From assembly GCA_030015575.1 (NCBI GenBank), contig CM057346.1:113937899-114001898 (forward strand): DNA of 64,000 bases, written 5' to 3'. Positions 1 through 8,692 of the stretch are shown one piece after another. The position numbers were made by a program, and so were the translations under genes. The stretch comes from Agapanthus africanus. Its lineage: Eukaryota; Streptophyta; Magnoliopsida; Asparagales; Amaryllidaceae. A model generated the notes under the pieces. That model was not told the origin of the DNA, searched no databases, and saw only the letters and a program-made list of their open reading frames with translations. Each line of letters opens with the position of its first letter. Positions within the stretch are counted from its first letter, which is position 1.

Positions 1-1340
1 CTTCCCACGGGTTCACTGCCGTGTTCGGCGAGAACCAGGCTCCGCTCTGGATGCTTTACATGGGTTCACTGCCGTGCTCTACGAGAACCAGGATCCGCTC
101 TGGACGTTTTCCACGAGGTCAGAAGTGACATAATCTGCATTCCACGTAGCCAGGAATTTTGCTCTGGATGCTTCCCACGGTTCACTGCCGTGTTCGGCGA
201 GGACCACGCTTCGCTCTAGATGCTTCACACGGGTTCACTGCCGTGCTCTGTGAGGACCAGAATCCGCTCTGGATGTTTTCCATGGGGTCAGAAGTGACAT
301 AATCCGCGTTCCACGTAGCCAGGAATTTTGCTCTGGATGCTTCCCACAGGTTCACTGCCGTGTTCGGCGAGGACCAGGCTCCGCTCTGGATGCTTCACAC
401 AGGTTCACTGCCATGCTCTGCGAGGACCAGGATCCGCTCTGGACATTTTCCACGGGGTCAGAAGTGATATAATCTGTGTTCCATGTAGCCAGGAATTTTG
501 CTCTGGATGCTTCCCACGGGTTCACTGCCGTGTTCGGCGAAGACCAGGCTCCGCTCTGGATGCTTCACACGGGTTCACTGCCGTTCTCTGTGAGGACCAG
601 GATCCGCTCTGGACGTTTTCCACGGGGTCAGAAGTGACATAATCCGCGTTCCACGTAGCCAGGAATTTTGCTCTAGATGCTTCCCACGGGTTCACTGCCG
701 TGTTCGGCGAGGACCACGCTCTGCTCTGGATGCTTCACACGGGGTCATTGCCGTGCTCTGTGAGGACCAGGATCCGCTCTGGACGTTTTCCATGGGATCA
801 GAAGTGACATAATCCGCGTTCCACGTAGCCAGGAATTTTTCTCTGGATGCTTCCCACGGGTTCACTGCTGTGTTCGGCGAGGACCAGGCTCCGCTCTGGA
901 TGCTTCACACAGGGTCATTGCCGTGCTCTGTGAGGACCAGGATCCATTCTGGACGTTTTCCATGGGGTCAGAAGTGACATAATCCGCGTTCCACGTAGCC
1001 AAGAATTTTGCTCTGGATGCTTCCCACGGGTTCACTGCCATGTTCGGCGAGGACCAGGCTCCGCTCTGGATGCTTCACACGGGGTCATTGCCGTGCTCTG
1101 CGAAGACCAGGATCCGCTCTGGACGTTTTCCACGGGGTCAGAAGTGACATAATCCGCATTCTACATAGCCAGGAATTTTGCTCTGGATGCATCCCACGGG
1201 TTCACTGCCGTGTTCGGCGAGGACCAGGCTCCGCTCTGGATGCTTCACACGGGGTCATTGTCGTGCTCTGTGAGGACCAGGATCCACTCTGGACTTTTCC
1301 ACGGGGTCAGAAATGACATAATCCGCGTTCCACGTAGCCA
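1..1340. repeat. 170-bp tandem array in the Tat element 3' UTR
   Basis: The junction word GGAATTTTGCTCTGGATGC recurs at 153, 322, 492, 662, 832, 1002 and 1172 and ends degenerate at about 1340, giving a 170-bp period and nearly eight copies in view; the array runs off the left edge. Each unit is itself built from about three related sub-units of 55-60 bp that begin with GTTCACTGCCGTG. It lies downstream of integrase in the element's reading direction, where Tat-lineage elements are known to carry variable tandem repeats. Short open frames of about 100 codons inside it are by-products of the repeat. Confidence 0.93.
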
Positions 1341-1649
1341 GGAAGGGTTGACTTTATCCGCATTTCACGGAGTTGGAGTTTGACTCTCGGTCATCTGTAC
1401 ACTGCTGAGTCATGGAACTAGGAGTTGCCACTGTTCCGCTTTGCTTGATGGTGTGTCCGTTGTAATAAGACGAATGTTGAGGTGATCTCTATGCTGTCTA
1501 TGAACCATTGAGATTTGGCCTCTCCTTCTGATGAAGCTTGGGGAGGAAGGGTGTGATTCCCTCTTTGTTCGCGCCCCTGGATTGCATACAGGGATTGACA
1601 TGATATCACTTGTAGGGCATAAATTTCATTCATTTTTTTATTTCTTTCC
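1341..1649. other. Tat 3' UTR spacer
   Basis: Non-coding part of the 3' UTR between the 170-bp array and the next repeat block. It contains at 1567-1622 a short module (TGGATTGCATACAGGG, then CTTGTAGGGCAT) that returns at 2270-2324 and, diverged, inside the 5' LTR at 12862-12916. Confidence 0.6.
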
Positions 1650-1865
1650 GCGATGCTCTATCATTTCAGCTTTTATTTCGCAAAGGTCGCGATTGCCCAA
1701 TCATTTCGGCTATTTTTCGCGGTGCCCAATCATTTCGGCTATTTTTTATTTTTACTCGCTGCTTTTTATTACGAGTTGCCCAATCATTTCGACTATTTTG
1801 CATGTATATATTTTTACTTGCTGATTTTGTCTGCAAGTTGCCCCATCATTTCGACTATTTCGTAT
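1650..1865. repeat. Degenerate direct repeats with the core CCAATCATTTCGGCTATTT
   Basis: The core starts at about 1695, 1724, 1778 and 1840, with a more diverged copy near 1658. Spacing is irregular (30-62 bp) and the spacers are T-rich. It is part of the 3' UTR of the minus-strand Tat element. Confidence 0.75.
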
Positions 1866-2041
1866 GCATGTGTGGCTTGCTGGCTTTTCGCTGCAAGCTC
1901 GGAATTAAACACCGATTTCGACATCAGCACCGCTACTACTGGGATATTGCCAGGAGCGAATCATCATTTGCCTCTGTCGATGTCGAACAAAGGTGGCTTA
2001 GTAAACAGGGTTAGGATCCTGTCGACTAAGGCTTTTGACTT

Positions 2042-2556
2042 CATGAGCCGTAAGGGTCTCATGAAGGTATTTCTCCCTACAAGTCGTGAAGATCTCGTAG
2101 GTGCGTTTTCTCCTTAGGAGTCATGAGGACTTCTAAGTGTATGTTCTCCTGTAAGTCGTAAGGATCTTACAAGAGGGTTTTCTCCTTATAAATCGAGAGG
2201 ACTTACAAGGGTTGTTCACCATATAGATATATCCCTAGTCACGGATGGGACTTCGTTAGGGAAATGTTCATTCGCGCCCGTGGATTGTATACAGGGGTCA
2301 GCATTGAGCCGCTTGTAGGGCAGTATCGGAGGTTGTGGGGCTGCTTAAGAACAGATTCAGATCTCTGTAGCTTAAGACTTTTGAATCTTATGAGCCGTGA
2401 GGGTCCCATAAGAGAGTTCTCCTTACGAGTCGTGAGGATCTCGCAAGTATAATTTCTCCCTAGGGATCATGGGGATCCCTAAGTGTGTTGGTCCCTTGTG
2501 AGTCGTAAGGATCTCACGCAGGTGGTTTCTCCTTATAAAATCGAGAGGACTTTGCA
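2042..2556. repeat. Two blocks of five 36-bp spaced stem-loop repeats
   Basis: Imperfect palindromes of about 25 bp, each of the form CTTAnGAGTCGTGAGGA followed by a complementary return arm, start near 2042, 2077, 2113, 2149 and 2185 and again near 2387, 2423, 2459, 2495 and 2531. The step is 36 bp within each block. Linkers are pyrimidine-rich (TTCTCC type). Arms change together, e.g. CTTAG with CTAAG and GTAAG with CTTAC, so pairing is kept while sequence drifts. Confidence 0.85.
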
Positions 2557-2567
2557 AGTGTCTTTTA

Positions 2568-2850
2568 ATGAGATTGCGCCCTTTCGGGTTTTCACAAAAC
2601 TCGCCGGCAGACCTGCTGTTTTTACTCACGGAGCCCTTTCGGGTTTTCATCCGTGCCCTTTTTTGCTTGTGGACATACCTTTTTTTCTTCTTTTTTTTTT
2701 TATTCTAACGAGGTTGCGCCCTTTCGGGTTTTCACAAGACTCGCCGGTAGCCCTGCTGTTTTTACTCACGGAGCCCTTTCGGGTTTTCATGCGTGCCCAT
2801 TTTGTTTATGGACATACCGTTTTCTTTTTTCTCTTTTTTTTATTCTCTTT
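2568..2850. repeat. 140-bp direct repeat, two copies
   Basis: GCGCCCTTTCGGGTTTTCAC occurs at 2576 and 2716, and the following 130 bases match closely, so two tandem copies of about 140 bp are present. Each copy also holds an internal second GCCCTTTCGGGTTTTCA. Confidence 0.9.
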
Positions 2851-2886
2851 TTTTTATATCGGCTTTAGGATGCTGCAATCCATCGT

Positions 2887-3048
2887 AATTTATCGACATC
2901 TCGGTCAACGGCTAGTTTATCGACATCTCGGTCAACGGTTAGTTTAAGGACGTTTCGGTCCGTTGTTAGTTTAAGGACATTTCGGTCCGTTGTTAGTTTA
3001 AGGACGTTTCGGTCCATTGTTAGTTTAAGGACGTTTTGGTCCGCTGTT
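2887..3048. repeat. 27-bp tandem repeat, six copies (AGTTTAAGGAC...CGGTCC)
   Basis: AGTTTAAGGAC or AGTTTATCGAC begins at 2914, 2941, 2968, 2995 and 3022 with a first partial copy at 2887, period 27 bp. Each unit can fold GGAC with GTCC across a 5-6 base loop. A related unit forms the array at 13107-13510 inside the 5' LTR of the same element. Confidence 0.9.
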
Positions 3049-3140
3049 AAGAAAGCCGGTTACTACTTACAGAGTTTAGGTAGGAAGATAGCAAGCGGAC
3101 ATAGTCGTCGTCATCTATCATTGGCCTAGGCCATGACTCG

Positions 3141-3572
3141 TCAAGCGTAGTATTTCTTCAAGAAGCGACCATTTATTGGCCTGAAGGGCCTTTCGCTATG
3201 CATGTTCATGAGTAGGTAGGCGCCACCCTGGTAGACCTTATCTATAATATACAGGCCTTCATAATTTGGCTCGAATTTCCCTCGTTTAGCACGATTGGGG
3301 ATCATAGGTCTTTTGACCACTATCACGAGTTCGCCTTGGCGGAATGTCCTTGACCTGGTCAATCTTTCATATAAGCATGTCATCTTAGCTTTATAAGCCT
3401 CCAGATTTTGTTGCGCCATAAGCTGGGTTTCATCAAGGGCATCGAGCTCCTCAAGCCGAAGGTGAGCGTTCTCTTCGTCCGTTAGCTCGTAATGAACTGC
3501 CACTCGTAGAGAGGGTAGCTCTATCTCGAGGGGGAGTACTGCCTCTGTACCGAATACCAATGCGTACGGCAT
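3141..3572 (-). CDS. Tat integrase, C-terminal part
   Basis: This 143-codon frame continues the integrase after a single in-frame stop at 3599-3601 (TGA). It starts in the conserved tract TMPYALVFGTEAVLPLE that follows the catalytic core in Gypsy integrases, then has a basic, variable stretch and a C-terminal fold ending FRPINGRFLKKYYA, where the element's polyprotein would stop. It contributes DNA binding and multimerisation of integrase in the cytoplasmic particle and nucleus. It lies in the same frame as the two frames upstream (4004-3600 and 5006-4206), which shows they were once one reading frame. It is a pseudogene segment rather than a working protein. Confidence 0.85.
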   Translation of the reverse strand: MPYALVFGTEAVLPLEIELPSLRVAVHYELTDEENAHLRLEELDALDETQLMAQQNLEAYKAKMTCLYERLTRSRTFRQGELVIVVKRPMIPNRAKRGKFEPNYEGLYIIDKVYQGGAYLLMNMHSERPFRPINGRFLKKYYA

Positions 3573-3599
3573 TGTGTTCGTAGCTGTTTTGAACGTCGT

Positions 3600-4004
3600 T
3601 CAGTACGCCCAGAGAGCTTCGTGAAGTCTCTCGTGCCAGTCCTTTTTATTTCGAGACACCGTCTTCTTTACAATCTTCGTCAATGTCTTATTAAAAGCCT
3701 CAACCAGACCGTTAGCTCGAGGATTATAGACTGAGGAGTATCTCCAGTCTATGTTATGCTGTTGTGCGAAGCGGCTGATCTTGTGGCTTCTGTAGGCCGG
3801 TCCGTTATCGGAGATAATCCGTCGCGGAGTACCAAACCGATAAATGACGCGTGTCTTGAAGAAATGGAGGATATTCTCTGTCCTCACTTCCCTTAGCGTT
3901 ACTGCTTCTGCCCATTTGGAGAAGTAATCGGTTGTCGCCAAAATGAATCGATGTCCTCTGGACGATGCTGGTTCGATGGGGCCGATTATATCAGTCCCCC
4001 ACAT
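3600..4004 (-). CDS. Tat integrase catalytic core (DD35E)
   Basis: The frame holds the rve-type core: D5 in WGTDIIGP, D66 in ISDNG and E102 in GLVEAFNK, with 35 residues between the last two, the expected DD35E spacing. The HHCC zinc finger lies just upstream in the same frame: THDGLCGFH near 4180-4206 and CHSC at 4077-4088. It is cut off by stops at 4014-4016 (TAG, where Trp before PFEMWGTD is usual) and 4207-4209 (TAA). Integrase joins the cDNA ends into chromosomal DNA. All catalytic residues survive, so decay is by point nonsense changes, not domain loss. Confidence 0.9.
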   Translation of the reverse strand: MWGTDIIGPIEPASSRGHRFILATTDYFSKWAEAVTLREVRTENILHFFKTRVIYRFGTPRRIISDNGPAYRSHKISRFAQQHNIDWRYSSVYNPRANGLVEAFNKTLTKIVKKTVSRNKKDWHERLHEALWAY

Positions 4005-4205
4005 TTCGAACGGCTAGCTAGCCACTGTCGGATGTAGCGGATTCGGATGCTGATGGATGAAGTCCTCGTGAATCTGGCACGAGTGGCACTGCTTCGCGTA
4101 TTCGAGGCAGTCTTGGATCATCGTGGGCCAATAATAACCCATCCGTTTGATCTTCAGCTTCATCTTCGGCCCGGCTTGGTGAAAACCACAGAGTCCGTCG
4201 TGAGT

Positions 4206-5006
4206 TTATTGGACGACCCTTTTTGCTTCTTCAGGTCCCAGGCATCTTAACCATAAAAAATCAAATGACCTCTTGTACAGAGTATCATTGACGAAAGCGA
4301 AAGATAGGGCTCGCCTCATGAGCTGATGTTTTGAGGACGCATCTTCAGGCGTTCGACGGGATTTGAAGTAGTCTATGAAGACTTCTCTCCAATCTTCAGC
4401 CTTTTCCTGGTCTTTTACTTGCAGAGCCATTTGCTCGGTCGTTCCCTTTTTCTCGGACGTCTCTGGAAATATTTCTGCCGGTGTGAGGACTCGACGGTTT
4501 TGAACAACGATCCTCACGTCATCAAGGTTTTCGTCAGCCGGTTCTTTAGCGAGCTTAGCTAATGCATCCGCCTTACTATTTTCCGCACGTGGTATGCTTT
4601 CCAAGGTGTAGGAAGGTATTTGGGTCAGCAATTGTTGTATCCTCTCGCCGTACTTCACCAGTTCTGGTTTGCACGTTTGATAGTCGCCGTTTACTTGACT
4701 AACGACCAATTTGGAATCTCCGTACATGAAGAGGTTTTCAATCCCCATGTCAATGGAGATCTCGAGACCTGCTATCAAAGTTTCGTATTCAGCTTCATTG
4801 TTTGCCCTCGGCTCTGTTAAGGAGAAGGTAAAGCGCATTATCCCTCCTTGTGGAGTCACGAAGATGAGGCCTACCCCGGATTTGATTATGGGGGTGCTTT
4901 GTTTGCGCTTCTTCCTAGAGGATGCTCCATCGAAGTAAAGTTCCCATCGGGTATCACTTCCGTCGATCGTGTCAAACGCATGTTCATCTGGCAATTCGCA
5001 GTTCAA
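4206..5006 (-). CDS. Second (plant/archaeal-type) RNase H of the Tat element
   Basis: The 266-codon frame carries an RNase H fold with all four metal-binding acids in order: D26 in LYFDGASS, E73 in NNEAEYE, D97 in MYGDSKLV and D147 in SKADALAKLA. This domain, placed between the ordinary RNase H and integrase, is found in Tat-lineage elements and is thought to have been acquired from a non-retroviral source and to have taken over removal of RNA from the RNA:DNA hybrid. The C-terminal 100 residues lead into the integrase zinc finger. The frame differs by one step from the RNase H segment upstream (5422-5153), so a frameshift lies near 5153; beyond it the tract LTGRLAKWALLLMEFSITY is still readable. 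Confidence 0.9.
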   Translation of the reverse strand: MNCELPDEHAFDTIDGSDTRWELYFDGASSRKKRKQSTPIIKSGVGLIFVTPQGGIMRFTFSLTEPRANNEAEYETLIAGLEISIDMGIENLFMYGDSKLVVSQVNGDYQTCKPELVKYGERIQQLLTQIPSYTLESIPRAENSKADALAKLAKEPADENLDDVRIVVQNRRVLTPAEIFPETSEKKGTTEQMALQVKDQEKAEDWREVFIDYFKSRRTPEDASSKHQLMRRALSFAFVNDTLYKRSFDFLWLRCLGPEEAKRVVQ

Positions 5007-5152
5007 GGGAGAATCGATGGGTATCGGGTGCTCAGCGAGGAAGTCGGCGATGGCCTAGCCTTTCATTGCTTTAAGAGGCTGATAGGTTATTGAGAACTCC
5101 ATCAAGAGCAGGGCCCATTTAGCGAGCCGTCCCGTCAATATGACTTTGACAT

Positions 5153-5422
5153 CTAATACTTGAGGGGATCCACCTTCGATATGAGACGGATTTCATGCGC
5201 CAACGCATAGTGCCTGAGCTTTGTTATCGCGAAGATTAATGCCAGGCAATGTTTTTCGATGGGAGAATAATTGCTTTCTTCCCCCAGGAGAACCCGACTC
5301 AAATAGTAGAGGGCTCTCTCCTTTCCTTGGTCGTTCTCTTGTGCCCATAACGCACCTAAAGAACCTTCGAGGGCTGTTGTATAAAGAATGAGAGGTTTTC
5401 CCCTGACCGGAGCAGCCAGCAC
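5153..5422 (-). CDS. First RNase H domain of the Tat element, degenerate
   Basis: The 89-codon frame directly follows RT and matches the RNase H tether of Gypsy elements: LYTTALEGSLGALWAQEND, then RALYYLSRVL and YSPIEKHCLALIFA. The first catalytic Asp, usual in the LY.A...SLGA motif, is absent, as expected in elements that carry a second RNase H. It is separated from RT by one in-frame TAG at 5432-5434, and ends in a frameshift at DPLKY near 5153. Confidence 0.85.
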   Translation of the reverse strand: MLAAPVRGKPLILYTTALEGSLGALWAQENDQGKERALYYLSRVLLGEESNYSPIEKHCLALIFAITKLRHYALAHEIRLISKVDPLKY

Positions 5423-5431
5423 TGGCGGGTT

Positions 5432-6259
5432 CTACAGATATTGCTTGATTTCATCCAGTGCGCCTTGGCATTTGTGATCCCAGACGAACGGGGTCCCTTT
5501 ATTCATCAAGTGACTGTACGGACGGCACTTGCCAGAAAGATTGGCTATAAATCGCCGGATATACGCGAGCTTCCCTTGGAGAGACCACAATTGCTTGAGA
5601 GTCCTTGGCGGGGGCATCTCCATAAATGCTTTAATCTTTGACAGATCTATCTCGATGCCTCGGTGTCGGACGATGAATCCTAGGAATTTGCCCGAGGAAA
5701 CACCGAACGCGCATTTGAGAGGGTTCATCTTCAAGTTGTATTGTCGGAGGCGTTGATACACGATCCTCAGATGCTCTAAATGCTCCTCGTATGATTTGCT
5801 TTTCGCCCCAAGGTCGTCAATATAGCATTCGACGATTTCATGTATAAGGTCATCGAAGATCTTCGTCATGGCCCTCTGATAGGTGGCACCGGTGTTCTTT
5901 AGACCGAAAGGCATCACCTTGTAGCAAAATATACCCAAAGGGGTCCGGAAAGCAGTATGCTTCTGGTCTACGGGATGCATCTTTATCTGATTGTATCCTG
6001 ATGATCCGTCCATGAAGGAGAAAACCTCGTGAGTGGATGTATTGTCTATCATTAGCTCGGTAACCAGTACTGGGAAGTCGTTTTTCGGGCAGGCTTTATT
6101 GAGATCCCGAAAGTCCACACATATGCGCACCATCCCATTTTTCTTCATCACCAGGACGATGTTGGCAATCCAATCTAGATATTGAACCTCTTGGATGAAA
6201 CCGGAGTCAATTAGCTTCTTGATTTCAGCGTTGATGCTCATCTCAAGCTCGAGCCGCAT
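5432..6259 (-). CDS. Tat reverse transcriptase
   Basis: The 275-codon frame spans most of the palm and fingers of a Ty3/Gypsy RT: VRICVDFRDLNKACPKNDFP, then FMDGSSGYNQI with D84, TPLGIFCYKVMPFGLKN, and YIDD with D148 and D149. The catalytic triad is intact. The thumb region LGFIVRHRGIEID and the connection follow. The start is artificial: the domain begins in the frame upstream (ends DVKPIK at 6272) and is interrupted by one TAA at 6269-6271. The enzyme copies element RNA to DNA inside the particle. The copy is inactive because of the stops on both sides. Confidence 0.92.
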   Translation of the reverse strand: MRLELEMSINAEIKKLIDSGFIQEVQYLDWIANIVLVMKKNGMVRICVDFRDLNKACPKNDFPVLVTELMIDNTSTHEVFSFMDGSSGYNQIKMHPVDQKHTAFRTPLGIFCYKVMPFGLKNTGATYQRAMTKIFDDLIHEIVECYIDDLGAKSKSYEEHLEHLRIVYQRLRQYNLKMNPLKCAFGVSSGKFLGFIVRHRGIEIDLSKIKAFMEMPPPRTLKQLWSLQGKLAYIRRFIANLSGKCRPYSHLMNKGTPFVWDHKCQGALDEIKQYL

Positions 6260-6271
6260 TCTTCTCGACGC

Positions 6272-7408
6272 TTATTTGATTGGTTTGACGTCCGGGGATA
6301 TGGCCAGTTTGTGAACCACAATCTCTGGATCTAGTCCTGGCATCTCGGAATAATTCCATGCGAAGCAATCTTTATGCTGCATAAGCACTTCTTTTAGTGT
6401 AGCCACCCTTTCATCAGACAGCAATTCGCTGTCGAACGTCGGCCGCGGGTCACTTGCCGTACCCAAATCAATTTTCTTGAGATCATCTGCAGTGGTATGT
6501 ATTCCATCTTCCAGCTCTTTTGGTGCCGGTGGAAACTCTGAGATCACATCGTCATCGTTTTTTTCGAAGCACCAGGGAAGGTCATCCATATTCTCGGGCT
6601 CTTCTTCTGACAGTGTTATCATGTGACAGGTACGAGCTCGCTTCCAAGACCGATGTGGATCTGGTTCTACCCTCGTGGACTTAGGTTCATGCTTCTGTGG
6701 CGGGGTTACCTTCCAGCTGTTGAATAAAGCGAACCCGCCTTGCTGATATTGATCTTCGACCCAGTTCTTGAAGGTGAAGCAATCTTCGAGAGGATGTTCT
6801 ATTGCTCGATAATAAGAGCAATAGTCTGGGTGAGAGACCTCGTTGGCTTGCTCGGGGTGTTTAGACTCCGGAAGTGTAATCATTTGATGTCTTATGGTGA
6901 GATCAAGTATCTTCCGTGTTTTGCTCTGAGGAAAAGAGTATGCTCGACTCATCTTCTTCATAAGGGACGAATCTGGATCGCTCGATTCCCGATCGCGTGG
7001 CTTTTTGGTCCCGCTTTGTCGCTGTCGAACGCCTTTCCCGTTCTTTGGTTTGTTTCTGCCTCTGCGCCGGGCCTTTTGTATGACGGGCTGGCGACGAATG
7101 GCATCGTCACTTTCTGCAGCCTGTTGAAGAAGGCGCTGCGTCCTGGCTTTCTCGTAGATGGCCATTTCGCGATTATGGTCGTATCGAACCTTTTTACTCG
7201 CTTCTTTTATAAGCTTGTCCATTTGTTCTTCGAACGGCGGACTGGACATTTTCACGTCGGGGGCTCTTTTTGGTTCAGGGTTAGCATCTTCCCAAAAAGC
7301 ATCTCCCTCTTCATCAAAGTCATGTATGACGTAGCAGTCGCGGAGTAGCTCCTGTTTCTTGGATTGAACATACCCAAGCCCGGTCGTTTCCATTTTCCCA
7401 TTAAGCAA
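6272..7408 (-). CDS. Tat pol linker between protease and RT with a Zn-knuckle-like module
   Basis: The 378-codon frame begins with a charged, low-complexity stretch, then a module SYSFPQSKTRKILDL-like ... CSYYRAIEHPLEDCFTFKNW (C-x2-Y-x6-HP-x3-C) that resembles the end of gag, and ends with the approach to RT, CFAWNYSEMPGLDPEIVVHKL. In this lineage such sequences link protease to RT. The first cysteine group has Tyr where the other two copies of the module have His, so zinc binding may be lost here. Two frame changes lie between this frame and the protease frame (7410-7490). Confidence 0.7.
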   Translation of the reverse strand: MLNGKMETTGLGYVQSKKQELLRDCYVIHDFDEEGDAFWEDANPEPKRAPDVKMSSPPFEEQMDKLIKEASKKVRYDHNREMAIYEKARTQRLLQQAAESDDAIRRQPVIQKARRRGRNKPKNGKGVRQRQSGTKKPRDRESSDPDSSLMKKMSRAYSFPQSKTRKILDLTIRHQMITLPESKHPEQANEVSHPDYCSYYRAIEHPLEDCFTFKNWVEDQYQQGGFALFNSWKVTPPQKHEPKSTRVEPDPHRSWKRARTCHMITLSEEEPENMDDLPWCFEKNDDDVISEFPPAPKELEDGIHTTADDLKKIDLGTASDPRPTFDSELLSDERVATLKEVLMQHKDCFAWNYSEMPGLDPEIVVHKLAISPDVKPIK

Positions 7409-7486
7409 TTTCCGCTAAGTTCCAGGAACGTTCCAAATCCTGTTATAGAACCGTGCTTGTCGAGCAGTTTGCTTAAGGGGTACACC

Positions 7487-8689
7487 TTAGCGTCTTAAGA
7501 GTCTCCTTAGTCCGTCTGTATAATATCTGGGCAAACGGATAGGCTGGAGCCTGTCGAGTGTGGAATCCACGCCATGCCATATTTCTTTCTCCACTTTGGT
7601 TTCCACGGATTGGTAGAATAGGATCGCCTTTTCATCTTCTCTCCTGGGAGGGACATAGAACGTCTGCAGCTCTTCCACATTATAGGTAGCAAGCGCGTCT
7701 AGTTCTTTATGATGCTTGGGCGGGACCATGGTAACCTGCAAACTTTTTTCTTCATCAGCGAAGGTTTGTATTGAAGGCCGAGCAGAGAATATGGCATGGA
7801 CCTCATCTTCTGAGTCGCTGCCGAAGATCAACATAGGAGCGGACGGTCCCGGCTTGTTGTACTGGGGCGGACCTGAGTAAACTATCTCTTCCTTTTCCTC
7901 GGTATCACTCCCGAAGACCGGAATGGTAGTGATAGTTTTGTTCTCCGGTTTATGACATCTCTCCATGTCTTCAAAGTCCGGTAAGAAGTATTTTGCATCT
8001 TCGTACTTTCGGACTTCGTTTACAGAGAATGGGTTCAGCTCTCCTGTCACAGTATATTCGAGACCATCCTTGAAATACTTCATACACTGGTGTTGTGTAG
8101 AAGGGATGCTGTTGTACTCATGTAACCAGGGTCGGTCGAGCAAAGCGTTGTAGCATGTCTTGGCGTCAATGACGTGAAATTTAATATCTGTGACAAGTAG
8201 TCCAAAGTGCAGCGTCAGTATCACAGACCCAAGAGTCCGTGATGACTGGGAGTAGAAACCAGAGATGGTGATTTTATCACGAGCGAGGTGTTGGACGCTC
8301 ATGCAGATTTCCTTCAACACTCGCACGTTGAGGAGATTGACGGAGGACCCATTGTCGACTAGGATCTTGCCTATCTTGATATCATGAAAGTATCCGGAGA
8401 CATATAGGGGACGGTTGTGCTCGCACGTCCCAAGGAGGAGATCTTCATCGCCGAAGGTGATATCGGCTGTGTGTACTTCTTCCAGCTCGTCTTTCATCCT
8501 TTCTTCGGCGAGGAAAGCTTGGAATTGCTCTGGCTCTTGTAGCGCCTTGATCAAAGAATCTTCTGCTTCTTTTGATAGTAAAAGGGCGTCGAGAATGCTG
8601 AGCTGTGAGGGTAACTTCCTCAAGTGCGACAGAATGTTGTAGTCCACCTTACTTTTCCTTGGCGGGTCCTTAGCGGTCAGCTCTTTCAT
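7487..8689 (-). CDS. Tat aspartic protease region
   Basis: The 400-codon frame includes a retropepsin-like site LYVSGYFHDIKIGKILVDNG, with the catalytic Asp at residue 112 and DNG in place of the usual DTG/DSG, followed by SSVNLLNVRVLKEI and the second hydrophobic signature (DRPWLH near residue 187). Tat elements often deviate in this triplet, so DNG alone does not prove inactivity. The rest is acidic and of low complexity (repeated FGSDSEDE, FGSDTEEKE). The enzyme would cleave Gag-Pol. One in-frame stop separates it from the preceding frame at 8693. Confidence 0.8.
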   Translation of the reverse strand: MKELTAKDPPRKSKVDYNILSHLRKLPSQLSILDALLLSKEAEDSLIKALQEPEQFQAFLAEERMKDELEEVHTADITFGDEDLLLGTCEHNRPLYVSGYFHDIKIGKILVDNGSSVNLLNVRVLKEICMSVQHLARDKITISGFYSQSSRTLGSVILTLHFGLLVTDIKFHVIDAKTCYNALLDRPWLHEYNSIPSTQHQCMKYFKDGLEYTVTGELNPFSVNEVRKYEDAKYFLPDFEDMERCHKPENKTITTIPVFGSDTEEKEEIVYSGPPQYNKPGPSAPMLIFGSDSEDEVHAIFSARPSIQTFADEEKSLQVTMVPPKHHKELDALATYNVEELQTFYVPPRREDEKAILFYQSVETKVEKEIWHGVDSTLDRLQPIRLPRYYTDGLRRLLRR

Positions 8690-8692
8690 GAC

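Noticed and set aside
328-1316. Two open frames of about 100 codons with repeated Cys/Arg-rich peptides
   Set aside because: They lie in the 170-bp tandem array, are products of its periodicity, and have no start context or independent support.
2042-2556. CRISPR-like look of evenly spaced palindromic repeats
   Set aside because: The linkers are similar low-complexity sequence rather than unique spacers, no cas genes are present, and the context is a plant retrotransposon.
6740-7348. 202-codon plus-strand frame
   Set aside because: It is antisense to the Tat pol frame, which has clear homology; the frame has no recognisable motif.
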